Source: Daedaleopsis sinensis
Lineage: Eukaryota > Basidiomycota > Agaricomycetes > Polyporales > Polyporaceae
Assembly: GCA_033807695.1 (NCBI GenBank)
Contig: CM066311.1
Location: 496,001 to 560,000, forward strand
Reading direction: 5' to 3'
Length of the DNA: 64,000 bases
A program made the position numbers and the translations under genes. Under the pieces are notes generated by a model. That model was not told where the DNA came from. It made no database searches and worked only from the letters and a program-made list of their open reading frames with translations. Shown here one piece after another: positions 1 through 10,605 of this stretch (positions are counted from its first letter, which is position 1; each line of letters opens with the position of its first letter).

Positions 1-163
1 TGCGCGTCGGTCTCGCAATCGAACTAGTTTCAGTGGTCTTGCTTTTGAAGGAAGCTTCAGGCCTTCTCAGGCCTCACAAGCTTGAGTACTATCTGAGTAG
101 CTTCGAACATGGACACGAGCATCGCCAAGACGCTGCGAGTCGCGTGGCGTCACAGTCATCTGA

Positions 164-198
164 TGTCGGTAATTGCCGAAAGCCATCTGGAAGGCGCT
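164..198 (+). repeat. left terminal inverted repeat of left Plavaka copy
   Basis: The first 15 bases match the reverse complement of the 10454 end with one mismatch (TGTCGGTAA, T or C, TGCCG). Similarity fades over about 35 bp. Directly inside is a short hairpin, GGCGCT/AGCGCC, at about 193-208. Confidence 0.8.
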
Positions 199-715
199 CC
201 ATCCAGCGCCCGTCTATTTTGAATCTACTCAATCAAAGTTGTAAAGGATCTAACCTCAGTGGTTGGTTCAATATAGATGTGAGAACCGATCTCAGGTTTA
301 AATCCAGATGTGCGAATCGAATTCAGGATGGGGAGCCGTGCCCCGCTCGGTGCGAGTCGCTACAAAAATGAACCTTTTCGCACGGTTTGATTAGTGCTGG
401 ATAAAAGGGTGGGCGGATTGGATGCATTCGATATCGAGCCCTCCCTCAGGCCTCAGCTCTCGTTTGCTCCATCTTGCTCTCCATCTTTGCCGTCTCTCTC
501 ATTGCTGTACTCCTCAACTCTCATCACTGGTCCTATTATTTTGACCTCTCTCACCCGCTCAATCCCTGCTCTTTTTATCTCCTCTCGTTCGCTAGCACCG
601 CTCTCTCTTCCTTTCTCGTGCATTCTCTCAGCCCTCTCAACAAAGTTTCTGACTCTGCCTTGGTAAGTAGCCCGACGATGGGATGCAATTTCATACTGAT
701 GTCATTTGTCTAGTC

Positions 716-3700
716 ATGTCTTCTAAACCAACTCGCAAGGCTACCTGCGGAGCCTGTCAACAAGTTCTCGGTAAAGGCGGACAGGTCGAACATGACCTTA
801 TTTGCCCGACTCGAGTCAAAGCCGCGCAGCACACGGCTCCAGGTTCGCCTGTCTCACGTCTGTTTCAACTACAACGCTGACTTGAACTCTCCTGCTACTA
901 GGACCAGCGACTGGCGTCGGAGTGGAGCCAGTCCTGGTTGCGTCTCCCTACATTGGATCAGCACCTACTCTGAAAGGACGAGGTGAGTTTGTTTCTATGC
1001 ATGCCGATTCTCGCAGTCAACATTGTTCGTAGTGTACATACCGGAGCACGTCAACGCACCTGCACCCCTTCAGAGTTCCCAGGCTACCACCAGGAGCGCT
1101 CCTGTACGATCCAAGATCGTCGTCCCTGCCAGCCTGCTCAACATCCAGGCCCATTCGCGGACTCACGGTGAGGGACAGCCTCCTCCTCCGCCAGAGAGAG
1201 CACCTGCCACCTTGGACGCAGAGTCAGACGTCGACTCGGATACTCTCTCGCTTGCCGACTTGACAGAGTGGGTTCCGGAGGAAGGGGATATCAAAATCGT
1301 CCCCCACCCTCATGCGGAGAAGGGGCGCGTCACCTACTTGAAGCTCGGCGAGTTTCTCTCCGACACCCCAGCTTCCAGCTCGCTCGCCAACATCGCTTCC
1401 GAACCGTGGAAACCTTTCAAGACGCGCATCGACTTCGAGTTTGCGCACTTCGCGCTGAAGGCAGGGCTCACCAAGGCGCAGATGAACGAGTCTTTGTCCC
1501 TCATCCGGCGCATCGGGGCAGACTCGAAGGATCTGACCTTCAAGTCGTACAAGGACGTGCGGGCGGCGTGGAAGGATGCCGCGAATCTGCAGCCTGGTGT
1601 CTGTACACTTTGTCGCTCTAAGCTGTGTCTCTAGCTCATGTATCACTTTGTAGTTCACTTCGTACACAATCTCAGCCCCTTATATCCACGACACCACCCG
1701 AGAGTACACCGTGTGGGCGCGCAACATCTGGGATTGGGCGCTCGCACTCATCAGCGACCCGATCCTCGCTTCGAAGATGGTCTGGCACTCCGTCAGGCGC
1801 TATAAGTATACCAATGGCAAATGGGAAAGGTTCATCGATGAGCCACATACCGCTGCAGCCTGGTGGAGGATTGAGGTAAACATGCTAAGTGTATAATAAG
1901 CAGCGCTCACACGTGAATGCTTTTAGAGTTCCCTTCCGGCAGATGTGAATGGACCCGTACCGTTCATCCTCTACGCAGACAAAACCCGACTGTCCTCCTT
2001 CGGAGGGAAGAAAGGTTACCCAGTCATTGTGAGGCTAGCCAATCTGCCGATCAGCATTCGCAACAGCGATGGATTCGGCGGTGGTCAACTCGTTGGTTTC
2101 CTCCCAATCGTAAGTATACTCACTCTTCATATCTCCTCAGTCGTCTCACGGAAGGATAGGTCGAAGATAGTAACGAGGAGGGTAAGCTCAGCTACACTAC
2201 CCACAAACGGATAGTGTGGCACGAGTCGTTTTGGATCATTCTCAAGGCCCTCTTCGACGTATACGCATGGGGCAAAGGTCGCGGTCAAAAGTTTCGTTGC
2301 GGCGATGGGAAGGAGCGAGTCCTATACCCTATCGTTTTGATTCTTTCCGGTGACTACGAGGAACAGTACGCCACTCCGGAGACTTCTGCGCTTGTCCTCG
2401 ACAGCCTGCACGTTATTTACATTTTCCTTAGGAGCATGATGGCGCTCACGCGTGGCATGGGAGGCAATCAGAGCTGTCCTGTTTGCCATGTGCCAAGTGA
2501 CGAGCTCAAGTTCCTAGCAGAGCATCCGCTTCACAAGCTGCGGACCCACGAGGAGGGCCAGTACATCGTCGAGCAAGACATCCCCGCCGCTCAGAAAGAA
2601 CCTGATCTCGTCAAGATAGGTATCCGGCCAGTCTTGGTATGTTCCACTACCAGTGCTCCGGTCATCTATTTGTGCTGTGCTCGCTCATACGTCATGTACC
2701 GCAGAACGTCTTTTGGAGAATCCCGCACTGCAACGTTCACGAAGCTCTCTCCTGGGACAGACTACACGCATACCACGGGGGGCTGTTCAGCGACCATCTC
2801 TTCGATGAGTACCAGAAGATCTTGGCGGGCTCGATACGCAACATCAGAATCCAAGCAAACGCGCAGTACGTGATGGAGACGGATACAATCACTGTGCGGA
2901 TTTGATGCTGATCGATCGCCTTCAGGTTTGACAATCTCCCGCGCTGGAGGGACTTCAATCATTTCTCGGAGATCGATTCAATCTCTTTCGCTGACGGTAG
3001 CAAATATGAAGACATTTCGAAGGTAAGATATCGTTGCCACCATTCAGTTGGAACTCCTGCCGATGATCGTCGATGCTGCAGGTCATTGTACCTGCTACCT
3101 ACAACGTCTTGGTCAACGATCGGCGTTGGTATCTCCTCTTGACGGCAATTCGTATCTACAACATTCTCGATGTATATGCCGGTCTGCATCGGCAGACTGA
3201 GGAGCGACTCGCCGCTTTCCGGAAGACACTCCCTCGCTTCTCCACCGCTATTCTGGTAATGTCCCACACAGTGGTTCACCTATCGTTTGCAGTGCTCATG
3301 TGCATTGTATCTGTCAGGCATATGAAGACTTCCATCCGGGCAAGAGGTGGAACTTCCCCAAGTTGCATACCCACGACCACACCACGAAAGACATCGAGGA
3401 TAAGGGTGTCACACGTAACTTCAATACCAAGCCCTCCGAGTCTTCTCATCATGCGCTTAAGGAGATATACCAGACGCGAACAAACTTCAGGGATGTCGAG
3501 CACCAGGTGAGTCGACTCTGTTGAATTTGTTCCAATCTGATCTGCAACTACTGTCTAACATTGTGCTTTAGATCGCGAATGTGGAGCATCAGTTCCTTGT
3601 TGCGAAGGCCATCCGCCATCTCATGGATGCACAAGACGCTGCCAATGCTAGCGACACATACGACACAGACTACGATGTGATCACTTCTGAAGACCTCAAC

Positions 3701-4445
3701 GAAGAGTGGGAGGATGTAGACCCCTTCCGGTTCGAGCACATCACACTCGGCTCGCGCGACGTGCCAGTTACACTTGCATCCATCGAACGGTTGCACGCTG
3801 GTGACCCGGCATATTCGCAGTTCCGCAGCCGCTTGAACGAACTCGTCGGCAAGCTGAAGTTCCCTGGCAAGGGAAAGAACGCGCTTGCGCTGAAGGCATC
3901 TGATACGGTGAACATCTTCAAGTGTTCGGTACATTTTTCTGTCCACAGCAGTACTCATTTCGCTTACACAGGTCATTCCTGCCAAGTACCTCAAGGTGGA
4001 ATACAACTCGATCGTGACTTGGGAGTTGTCTGTCGATTACTTGCGGTGCAACCCAAACTTCTATCGTGCCGCTCGCTTTGACTGTGTCGCATTCCTCGCA
4101 AATAATCCGGCCGACACGTCCAAGCCTAGCTTGAAGTTTGGTAAACTGAAGGAGATGTTCGTCTACCAGGTGGACAGTACCAAGGTCATGTACCCCTTTG
4201 CGTTTGTCGAGGTCTTCGAGGTGGTTGTTGATACACCACGTCGTACTCTCGATGCTGACCTGGGTTTATGTCGTGTCCGTTCCGGAGGTACCAGTTTCAT
4301 CCGCATGGAGACGATCGTTCGCGGTGCTTACATCATTTCTGACTGTGGCGACGATACACATCGTGACTATTTCGTTGTTGATACTATTGATGGGGACATG
4401 TTCTTACGCTGTAGGATGCAATTCGCTACGATCTGGAATACGTAG
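716..4445 (+). CDS. Plavaka transposase (CMC superfamily), left copy
   Basis: About 12 exons encode roughly 1,000 residues. The first exon has a zinc-finger-like start (CGACQ, then HDLIC). The body follows the order known for agaricomycete Plavaka transposases: PFKTRIDFEFAHFAL, an EYTVWARN block, a PFILYADKTRLSSFG block, KKGYPVIVRLANLP, GGQLVGFLPI, HESFWIILKALFD, the GDYEEQYATP and CPVCHV block, an RIPHCNVHEALSWDRLH block, FDNLPRWRDF, WNFPKLHTHDHTTKDI, and a TRNFNTKPSESSHHALK block that precedes QTRTNFRDVEHQ. I chose ATG 716 because its exon splices in phase (G|GA at 842/902, G|TG at 982/1033). A probable leader intron lies at about 661-712. No stop or frameshift was found. The first exon differs from the right copy by one Gln/Arg change at base 828. 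Confidence 0.88.
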
Positions 4446-4777
4446 TACTGTAGTAGTGATACGAGCCTGCCTGTCTCATACATATCCATATTCTTGTCGA
4501 TGACTGTACAGTATTTATATATTTCTTGACAAAGTCCGGAAGACATTCAAGCGCGCGGCTCCGACAAGTCTGCAACGACGCATATTGGCGCCTCATTCCC
4601 ATCGCAACTTCAACTTCCAACTACAACGACCCGCCCGCCACCTCACTCCTAATAGGCCTCCTCTTCGCAACTCAGCTTTTTCTGATTGGACGCGTGGACT
4701 CAACGCTCAGAGGAGTCGGTACGTGCAGACTCACACAAACACCCTTCCGTCTGATAGACTTGACATTCACAACCGCC
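4446..4777 (+). other. spacer between transposase and SART-1-like ORF
   Basis: It holds an A/T-rich TATA-like stretch (gtatttatatatttcttg, about 4511-4528) that could serve the next ORF. The reading frame of that ORF stays open upstream to about 4526 without an in-frame ATG before 4778. Confidence 0.35.
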
Positions 4778-5308
4778 ATGACTCACCACGTACGCAGCCC
4801 GCACACCACAAAGTACAGGGTGTTGGAGATAGACTCCGTGAGGGCTCAAGCCCCATCCGAGTGCGTATCACTGCAATGGGTGTTGCTTAACCCCCTGGCA
4901 CCTCAGCTGAGCAGACATTTGGACAAGCAGGCCGTGACTCTCTACATCCTCCGACAACAAGGTATCCTTGCAACCGCTATCGCGGCCGCGAACATTGCTG
5001 AGCAGGTGCGTGTGCAGCTGCAGCGCGATCTATGGCTTGCTGACTATTGCCAGATACTCGTGCACCGCTCGGGACTTGTCGAACACACAAAGATTCGTGG
5101 CGCCAATAAGGACCGGGCAACGCGTGAGTACGAGAACCGTCTTCGCGAGCAGCAAGAGGCCTGCCAGAATCTCGAGGTGTTCCAGCACTACAAACCGGAC
5201 GTCCACATCCAGTACCACCACAGATTTGGACGTGAGCTGACCTCGAAAGAGGCGTGGAAAGTGTTCTTGCACAAGATCCATGGGAAGGGCTCGGGCAGGG
5301 CGGGATGA
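4778..5308 (+). CDS. captured C-terminal fragment of Snu66/SART-1 (tri-snRNP protein), left copy
   Basis: This is an intronless ORF of 176 residues from ATG 4778. Its last ~85 residues match my knowledge of the fungal SART-1/Snu66 C-terminus: VQLQRDLWLAD, then GANKDRATREYENRLREQQEA, then HYKPDVHIQYHHRFGRELT, SKEAWKVFL and IHGKGSGRAG. The FHGKGSGK-type motif after a TPKEA(F/W) motif is a hallmark of the family, whose members act in the U4/U6.U5 tri-snRNP. The N-terminal part of a full Snu66 is absent, as is the Lys-rich tail after GSG. The first half of this ORF is not recognisable. I infer that the element captured a host gene fragment. Whether it is translated is unknown. The identical ORF is in the right copy. 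Confidence 0.7.
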   Translation: MTHHVRSPHTTKYRVLEIDSVRAQAPSECVSLQWVLLNPLAPQLSRHLDKQAVTLYILRQQGILATAIAAANIAEQVRVQLQRDLWLADYCQILVHRSGLVEHTKIRGANKDRATREYENRLREQQEACQNLEVFQHYKPDVHIQYHHRFGRELTSKEAWKVFLHKIHGKGSGRAG

Positions 5309-6050
5309 AGGTTTGCTACAATACAACTACTTACGTCCTTGAGCATCATATGTGTTGTGACACGACGCCGCATTAAATGTTGCGAGGAAGCTCGGCAAGG
5401 CGAACTACCTCTGCTGAATGGCTTCTATGTGCCAAATTGCTAAATGTTCACACCCTTAGTATGTCGATGATCTGAATCATGGTGAGTCTGGATTCACATT
5501 CATTGCAAGCAGGCAGAGATCCCGAGTCTTCGCTAACTTTGTCGTAGTATGGCAGAGAAACACCATTGTGAATGGATTGTCATTTGATCACACCTCTGAA
5601 AGGTTTCAGAACTTCAAGCAAGCTCCCAGAGGTCTCCTGTACAATGCAGACGGAAGACTGAGCTTCTGAATCATGGCGGAATGTGCCAGGAGCTGCGAAG
5701 TTGCGCCTCATTGTCGCACACTGATCGATGTTACAGGCGCGCGTCTGGACGAGGCACAAACTGCTGTTGGTCTCATAAATAAGGGCTCGTGTATACATCC
5801 TCTGTCTCCATTGGCATTGCTTACAAGTACCAGAGTGCCTCATGAGCACAAGTGCTGGCCATAAAATGGGTGGAAGATGTTAAATTATCTAAGTACGTCA
5901 AGTATTCTCGCGGGAACATCACCGGCGCCAACCGCAACGTGCTCCGACCCTGCGCGAGCGGTGTCAACGCGGTCCTGCTCGTCATCTGCACGGTCGACGA
6001 GCTCGACTTTCGAACTGACTAGACAGCGACCATCTTGGAACGAGCCGCCG

Positions 6051-6060
6051 CTATATATAC
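6051..6060 (+). promoter_or_regulatory. TATA-like box for the accessory gene
   Basis: The sequence CTATATATAC is followed within 40 bp by C-rich DNA and CT-rich tracts, which are typical of strong fungal core promoters. It precedes the pyrimidine-rich leader of the 7277 gene. Confidence 0.45.
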
Positions 6061-6544
6061 ATCATCCCGTCCCCCGCCCCCGCTTTCCAGCAACCTCCAT
6101 CCATTGACACTCCCCCCTCCACCAGCGACCGCCACAGCTCTCCCCCTCCCCCTGCACTGACGACCTTCGTCCACTCTCCGACTTCTTGCCTGCTATCCGT
6201 TTTCTTGCATCTTGCTTTGTGTCTTCTCTGGGCTTCTGTCTCCCCCGCTCTACTTCATCTCACTACGCCCTCAAGGCCTCAAGCTTCACCGACTACAATA
6301 CACAAAATCCGCTCACACACACCCACCAATTGTACGTTCTGTTCAGCTTACCTCTCCACTGTACCTTACGTTGACCTACCACACTCGCCACCCTCCGTTG
6401 ACCACACCGTCTGTTTACCATCCACCCACCCTGCATTTGTTGTGCTCACCTCCTCTACTGCACTGTCCCTCACTGCGCTCTCCCCCACTGCGCTCTCCCA
6501 TTGTTCTCTCCTTCACCGCGCCTTCCGTTCACTGCGCTCCTGCC

Positions 6545-6662
6545 ACCGCGCCCTCCTCTACCTCCACCGCGCCCTCCTCTACCTCCACCGCGCCCTCCTC
6601 TACCTCTACTGCGCCCTCCTCTACATCTACTGCGCCTTCCTCTACCTCCACCGCGCCCTCCG
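6545..6662 (+). repeat. tandem minisatellite, ~18-bp unit
   Basis: About six copies of a unit like CACCGCGCCCTCCTCTAC with small changes. A second set, TTCCCCGCGC-TTCACGCCC-like, occupies about 6945-7095. Both recur in the inverted copy at about 29289-29406 and 28856-29006. Confidence 0.75.
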
Positions 6663-7276
6663 TTCACTGTACCCGTCTTCTCCACTGCGCTCTCCTCTGT
6701 CTACCTCGCCCGCCTCTACGACTGTGCCATCCGCCACCACAATCTCCTACACCGCACCGTCCCGTCCCCGCCACTGTACCCTCTATTCACCGCGTGGCAC
6801 GCCTCCCCTGTGCCCTCCGTTTTCCGCGCTCGCGCCTACCAACGCCAACGCCAACACTACCACGTCGGCCAACGCCGTCACCGTGTCATTCGCCACCGCG
6901 CTCTCCATCACCACATCCAACGTCTACCGTCCACCACGACCTTCATTCCCCGCGCCCCGCGCATTTCGTTCCCCGCGACCCGCGCACTTCATTCCCCGTG
7001 CCCCGCGCACTTCATTTCCCGTGCTTCACGCACTTCGTTCCCCGCGCTTTACGCCCTTCGTTCCCCGCGCTTCACGCCCTTCGTTCCCCGCGCCCACCGC
7101 CCACCCCTCCATCGTGCCGAACACCGACCACTTGCTATCACCTAGTGTTCGTGAACACGGCCGCATACACAATCTTTGCACATATCTTGCATTCCACTCT
7201 CCTATGTGAGTGCGCCATCTACTACTATGGTCTCTAAAGTATTTTTCTAACCGCATTTGTACTAGCTTAAACAACG

Positions 7277-10142
7277 ATGGGCCGCTCTCGCAAAACCATT
7301 CCAATATCGGACTCCTCGAGCGAAGAGTCCGAGACATTCGACCTCAATGTGTCAGGCGACGAAGAGGATGACGACGGTGTTCAAGTTCCTGTGCGCAAGA
7401 GCTCCAAGAAGGCTAACGACAAGACGAAGGGGAAGGAGAAGGAGAAGGAGAAGGAGAAGGCGACGACCAAGACCGTCAAGACCAAGACCAAGGAGAAGAC
7501 GAAGGACAAGGAGAAGCCGACGAAGGAGAAGACGACGAAGGAGAAGAAGGAGAAGAAGACGAAGGAGAAGGAGAAGAAGAAGACGAGCAAGAAGAATACC
7601 GTGGACATGGATGTCCGCATCCAGACGTTCTTGACAATCGTTCCGGAGGACGCCACAGCGCAAAAGCTGATTGAGGTGCGCTATTACACCCCCCTATCTA
7701 GCAGTCGATTATAACTCACATTTTCTACAGTTTATCAGAGAGGCACAAGTTATCGTTGGCGTGCTTCAGCAGGAGAAGAAGACCCTCGAAAATGCTGCTG
7801 CCGGTGCCAGCAAACTATGCGCGACCTGCGGCGGCAAGCTCAAGAAGGGGCTTTACGCTGATTATCCCGCCGACGTGCAGCAACTCATCGCCACGCTCCA
7901 GGACATCGGCCGCAACTACGTGCTGGTCTTGCGGCCGTGGTTGTCGAAGGAGGCACTCTCCAAGATCAAGGCGCCCCACCTCGCGAAGGTCAAACCTGAC
8001 GACGCGAACACTCGTTACATGAGCACTGCCAGCCAGATGGACGCGATATCGAAGGAGCTGGTCGACTTCCTGCCCTTCGGTGCCGACGCGAAGCTCGACG
8101 ACTCGCTATACCTGAACGCGGTATGTAATTTGTGTACTAATCTGTCACATTACCCACTAACATTTATTCAGATGGTGGACGCAGCCGATCTTTTCAAGGG
8201 TCACCTCATCGAGAGGCTCAAGTACGCGCGTACGGCAATTTTGTGCCACATTCCCAAGTGGCAGAACCGGAAGGTGCTGCAAGAGCTGTCAGGCTCGAAG
8301 AAGAATGCGTTGGTCCCAATCATCTATCCCATCGGCTTCTCCGGCGTCGCCAAGAAGGCGTTCCACCAAGAAGCGATCCCTAAGGTGCGTACTACGTTTC
8401 ATCCCCGGCTCTATTCTTGTTCATACTTATAACCTTTTACAGATCGTGCGCGTCTTCTGCTATGGTCGCAACGCGTTGCAGAAGAAGTACAAGCCCCGTT
8501 CGAACTCAAACGGCGTTAGGTGGGACATTGATACTATATCGTACAGCATGGTTGCTTTCGCGGCCGTCGCGGTGAGTCACCCTAGTGTTCTCATTGCTTG
8601 TTAATCGTACTGACCTACATAATCACAGCTGCGCTACATAGTGTCCGAAGATACCCAGTTTGGGTACGACTACGAGCCGCTCTTCGACGAGTACTTGAAG
8701 TGGTTCCTCCAGAACGGCAAGACTGTCGTTGTCCAGAAGCTCATGGCAACTATCAAAACCTTCGTCTTCAAGCGCACTAAGTATGACGACACACCTGCCG
8801 ACAAGAAGACTGGCAAGAAGACTGCTGACTCGGAGACGGCTCCAGCACCCGGCTCGATCAACAGCATCGATTGGAGCTGCCTCAATGAAGCTCCAAGCGA
8901 CAATGAAGACACCGGTGCCGGCGGACGCAAGAAGGGCGGTAGCCAAAAGGACAGCAAACACCAGGACGGCAGCCACAAGAAGTCGAACGTCGCAGACAAA
9001 AAGGGCAAGCATCGCAAGCACCCGAAAGGCCGCAAGGCCGTCGAAGACGACGAGAGCGACGACAGCGGCGAGGATAGCGACGACGAGAGCGACGACAACG
9101 ACGACAACGACGACAGCGGCGAGGACAGCGGCAAGGACAGCGGCAAGGACGGCGGCAAGGACAGCGGCAAAGACAGCGGCGAGGACAGCGGCGAGGAAGG
9201 CGGCGAGGACAGCGGCGAGGACAGCGGCGAGGACAGCGGCGAGGACAGCGGCGAGGACAGCGACGACAAGAACGACAAGAACGACAGCGGAAGCAGCAGC
9301 GAGGAGGTCGACGAGAGTGGCGAGAATAGCAAGGATCGCGACAACAAACACGAGCACGATGGCGACGATGGCAACACCACCGACATTGTCTCTGCGAAGG
9401 CCATCGCTGCGTCGACGTCGACTTCTGGCGTCGACGAAGCTGCTGCTGCTCTAGCTTCTGCTTCCCTTGATGACGATGGTGTGGTCTACGGTGTCGATGT
9501 TCCTCTCTCTGGTGCGCAAGACCCAGCAGACTATGTGGAAGCCTACGATTATACCCACCGGCATTCGCAGGTGAGTATTTTCTCGATTCTTGTGCTACAC
9601 TAACTAACTATGCACATATCTGTTAACAGGCTATGTTCGAACAACTCTCTGCAGCATCTCAACGTCCGTCAGGATCGAGCCAGCACGACATGGATGGCCA
9701 TGACGGGGTTCGCTCCTCGTCCGGCCCGGAAGAGCCTGAAACGTCCACCTCCCCGACTGATGCCATTGAGCAGTCAGACGAGGATGAGGATGACACTGTT
9801 CAGACGAGGCGTGAGCTGGTCCACGCTGTTGCTGCGTCCGCGAAGCCTCTTCCTGCGAAGTCGGGCAACGCGACGAAGACTACTAGGGTCTCCCGGGCCG
9901 CTTCGAGAAGCCGTTCGAACGACGTCGTCGAGAGCGATGCGGTCAATGTCAACGTCAACGTCAACGTCAAGGGCAAGGGCAAGGGCAAGGGCAAGGGCAA
10001 GGGCAAAGCCGTCACTCCTGTGGAGGAGCCTGAGCCTGTGGAGGATGGCGATGCGCAGGTAGAAGAAATTCCTCGTCCTCAAGTCACTCGCCCGGTGCGC
10101 AGTCGCGGACGCGGGCGTGGCCGCGGTTCTGCTCGTCAATGA
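7277..10142 (+). CDS. Plavaka accessory protein, charged, DUF6698-like core (left copy)
   Basis: Six exons, all joined in phase 0 (7277-7675, 7731-8120, 8172-8384, 8443-8571, 8629-9570, 9630-10142), encode 861 residues. Residues 50-115 are Lys/Glu-rich. A CATCGGK zinc-like pair sits near residue 158. Residues ~335-440 (IVRVFCYGRNALQKK, then ISYSMVAFAAVALRYIVSEDT) resemble a domain common in basidiomycete proteins, which I think is DUF6698, though I am unsure of the number. Residues ~518-595 are an acidic Ser-Gly-Glu-Asp repeat. Residues ~804-818 are a Lys-Gly repeat, and the C-terminus is an RGRGRGRG tail. A role in binding DNA or RNA during transposition is inference only. The gene is open in both copies, which implies selection or recent spread. 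Confidence 0.75.
9105..9275 (+). repeat. coding repeat GACAGCGGCGAG-type (acidic tract)
   Basis: A 12-bp unit encoding Asp-Ser-Gly-Glu/Lys is repeated about 13 times inside exon 5 of the accessory gene. It generates long spurious open frames on the other strand. Confidence 0.85.
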
Positions 10143-10420
10143 TCGCCAACTGCTGGTTGTTTTGCTGATGTTCAAGTAGACGTACATCGTAGACTCGCAG
10201 GCTAGTAGTGAAGGACATGTTTTGCTTGGACACAATGTATCACCATCGTTATTTCTTGTCGCTCAACGCTCACGTCGTTCAGGATCATCCTGATATCCGA
10301 GCATGCATCTAGATTTCATCATGTTGCCATCAAGTCGATTCTCGCTATTCTTGATTGTAATGTTCTATTCTAGATTAAAACTGGTTCAAATGCTCCCAAC
10401 AATCGCATCAATGTCTACTG

Positions 10421-10454
10421 GGTGCTCCTAGACGCTCTCCGGCAGTTACCGACA
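10421..10454 (-). repeat. right terminal inverted repeat of left Plavaka copy
   Basis: This is the inverted partner of 164-198. Read on the minus strand it starts TGTCGGTAACTGCCGGAGAG. It is followed by the TGA target duplication at 10455-10457. Confidence 0.8.
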
Positions 10455-10605
10455 TGACTCGTGTCACGTTCTCTTATCTGGAAGTAAAATCTGCCAGCTA
10501 CGCCACTAGCAACGCAAACCTATTCTCTTGAATCTCTTCCACTCCCTGCGACTTGCTCAGGTTTCTCCTACTCTCCCTCTACGGCACAGTGACTCTATAT
10601 CTCCT

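Larger units (their letters stand above)
5309..7276 (+). other. long non-coding leader region of the accessory gene
   Basis: No gene was supported from 5309 to 6050. From about 6060 the + strand is strongly pyrimidine-rich, with tandem GC-rich repeats. A leader intron with GTGAGT at about 7206 and CTAG at about 7265 joins to ACAATG at 7277. Long Pro/Ser-rich open frames here follow from C/T-rich repeats rather than from a gene. Confidence 0.5.
164..10454 (+). mobile_element. Plavaka-type DNA transposon, left copy (complete, 10,291 bp)
   Basis: The element starts TGTCGGTAATTGCC and ends GGCAGTTACCGACA, so the ends are imperfect terminal inverted repeats. A 3-bp direct repeat, TGA, lies at 161-163 and 10455-10457 and fits a target-site duplication. 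A second copy of exactly the same length lies inverted at 25497-35787, which fixes both borders. The cargo is all in one direction: a Plavaka-like transposase (716-4445), a Snu66/SART-1-derived ORF (4778-5308) and a charged accessory protein (7277-10142). A 2-3 bp duplication is usual for CMC/CACTA-like elements. Both long genes are open, so the copy may be autonomous. Its right end lies 151 bp upstream of the ATG of the first MYND gene. Confidence 0.9.

Noticed and set aside
6205..7237. Overlapping Pro/Ser-rich + strand frames of 334 and 341 codons
   Set aside because: Pure C/T-rich minisatellite translation. One begins at a non-ATG codon, and a leader intron crosses the end. It is better explained as a 5' leader.
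7347..7663. Poly-Arg and poly-Leu open frames opposite or overlapping the Lys/Glu-rich exon
   Set aside because: Shadow frames of an AAGGAGAAG-type coding repeat.
8623..9404. Two long minus-strand open frames of 244 codons (Val/Ala-rich and Ser/Pro/Leu-rich) opposite the accessory gene, and their mirror at 26547-27328
   Set aside because: They arise from the 12-bp GC-rich coding repeat read in other frames, with no motif. The accessory gene on the other strand has exon structure and domains.
164..10454. Possible KDZ-type transposon
   Set aside because: The transposase blocks fit Plavaka, and the duplication is 2-3 bp, not the ~8 bp known for Zisupton-like elements.
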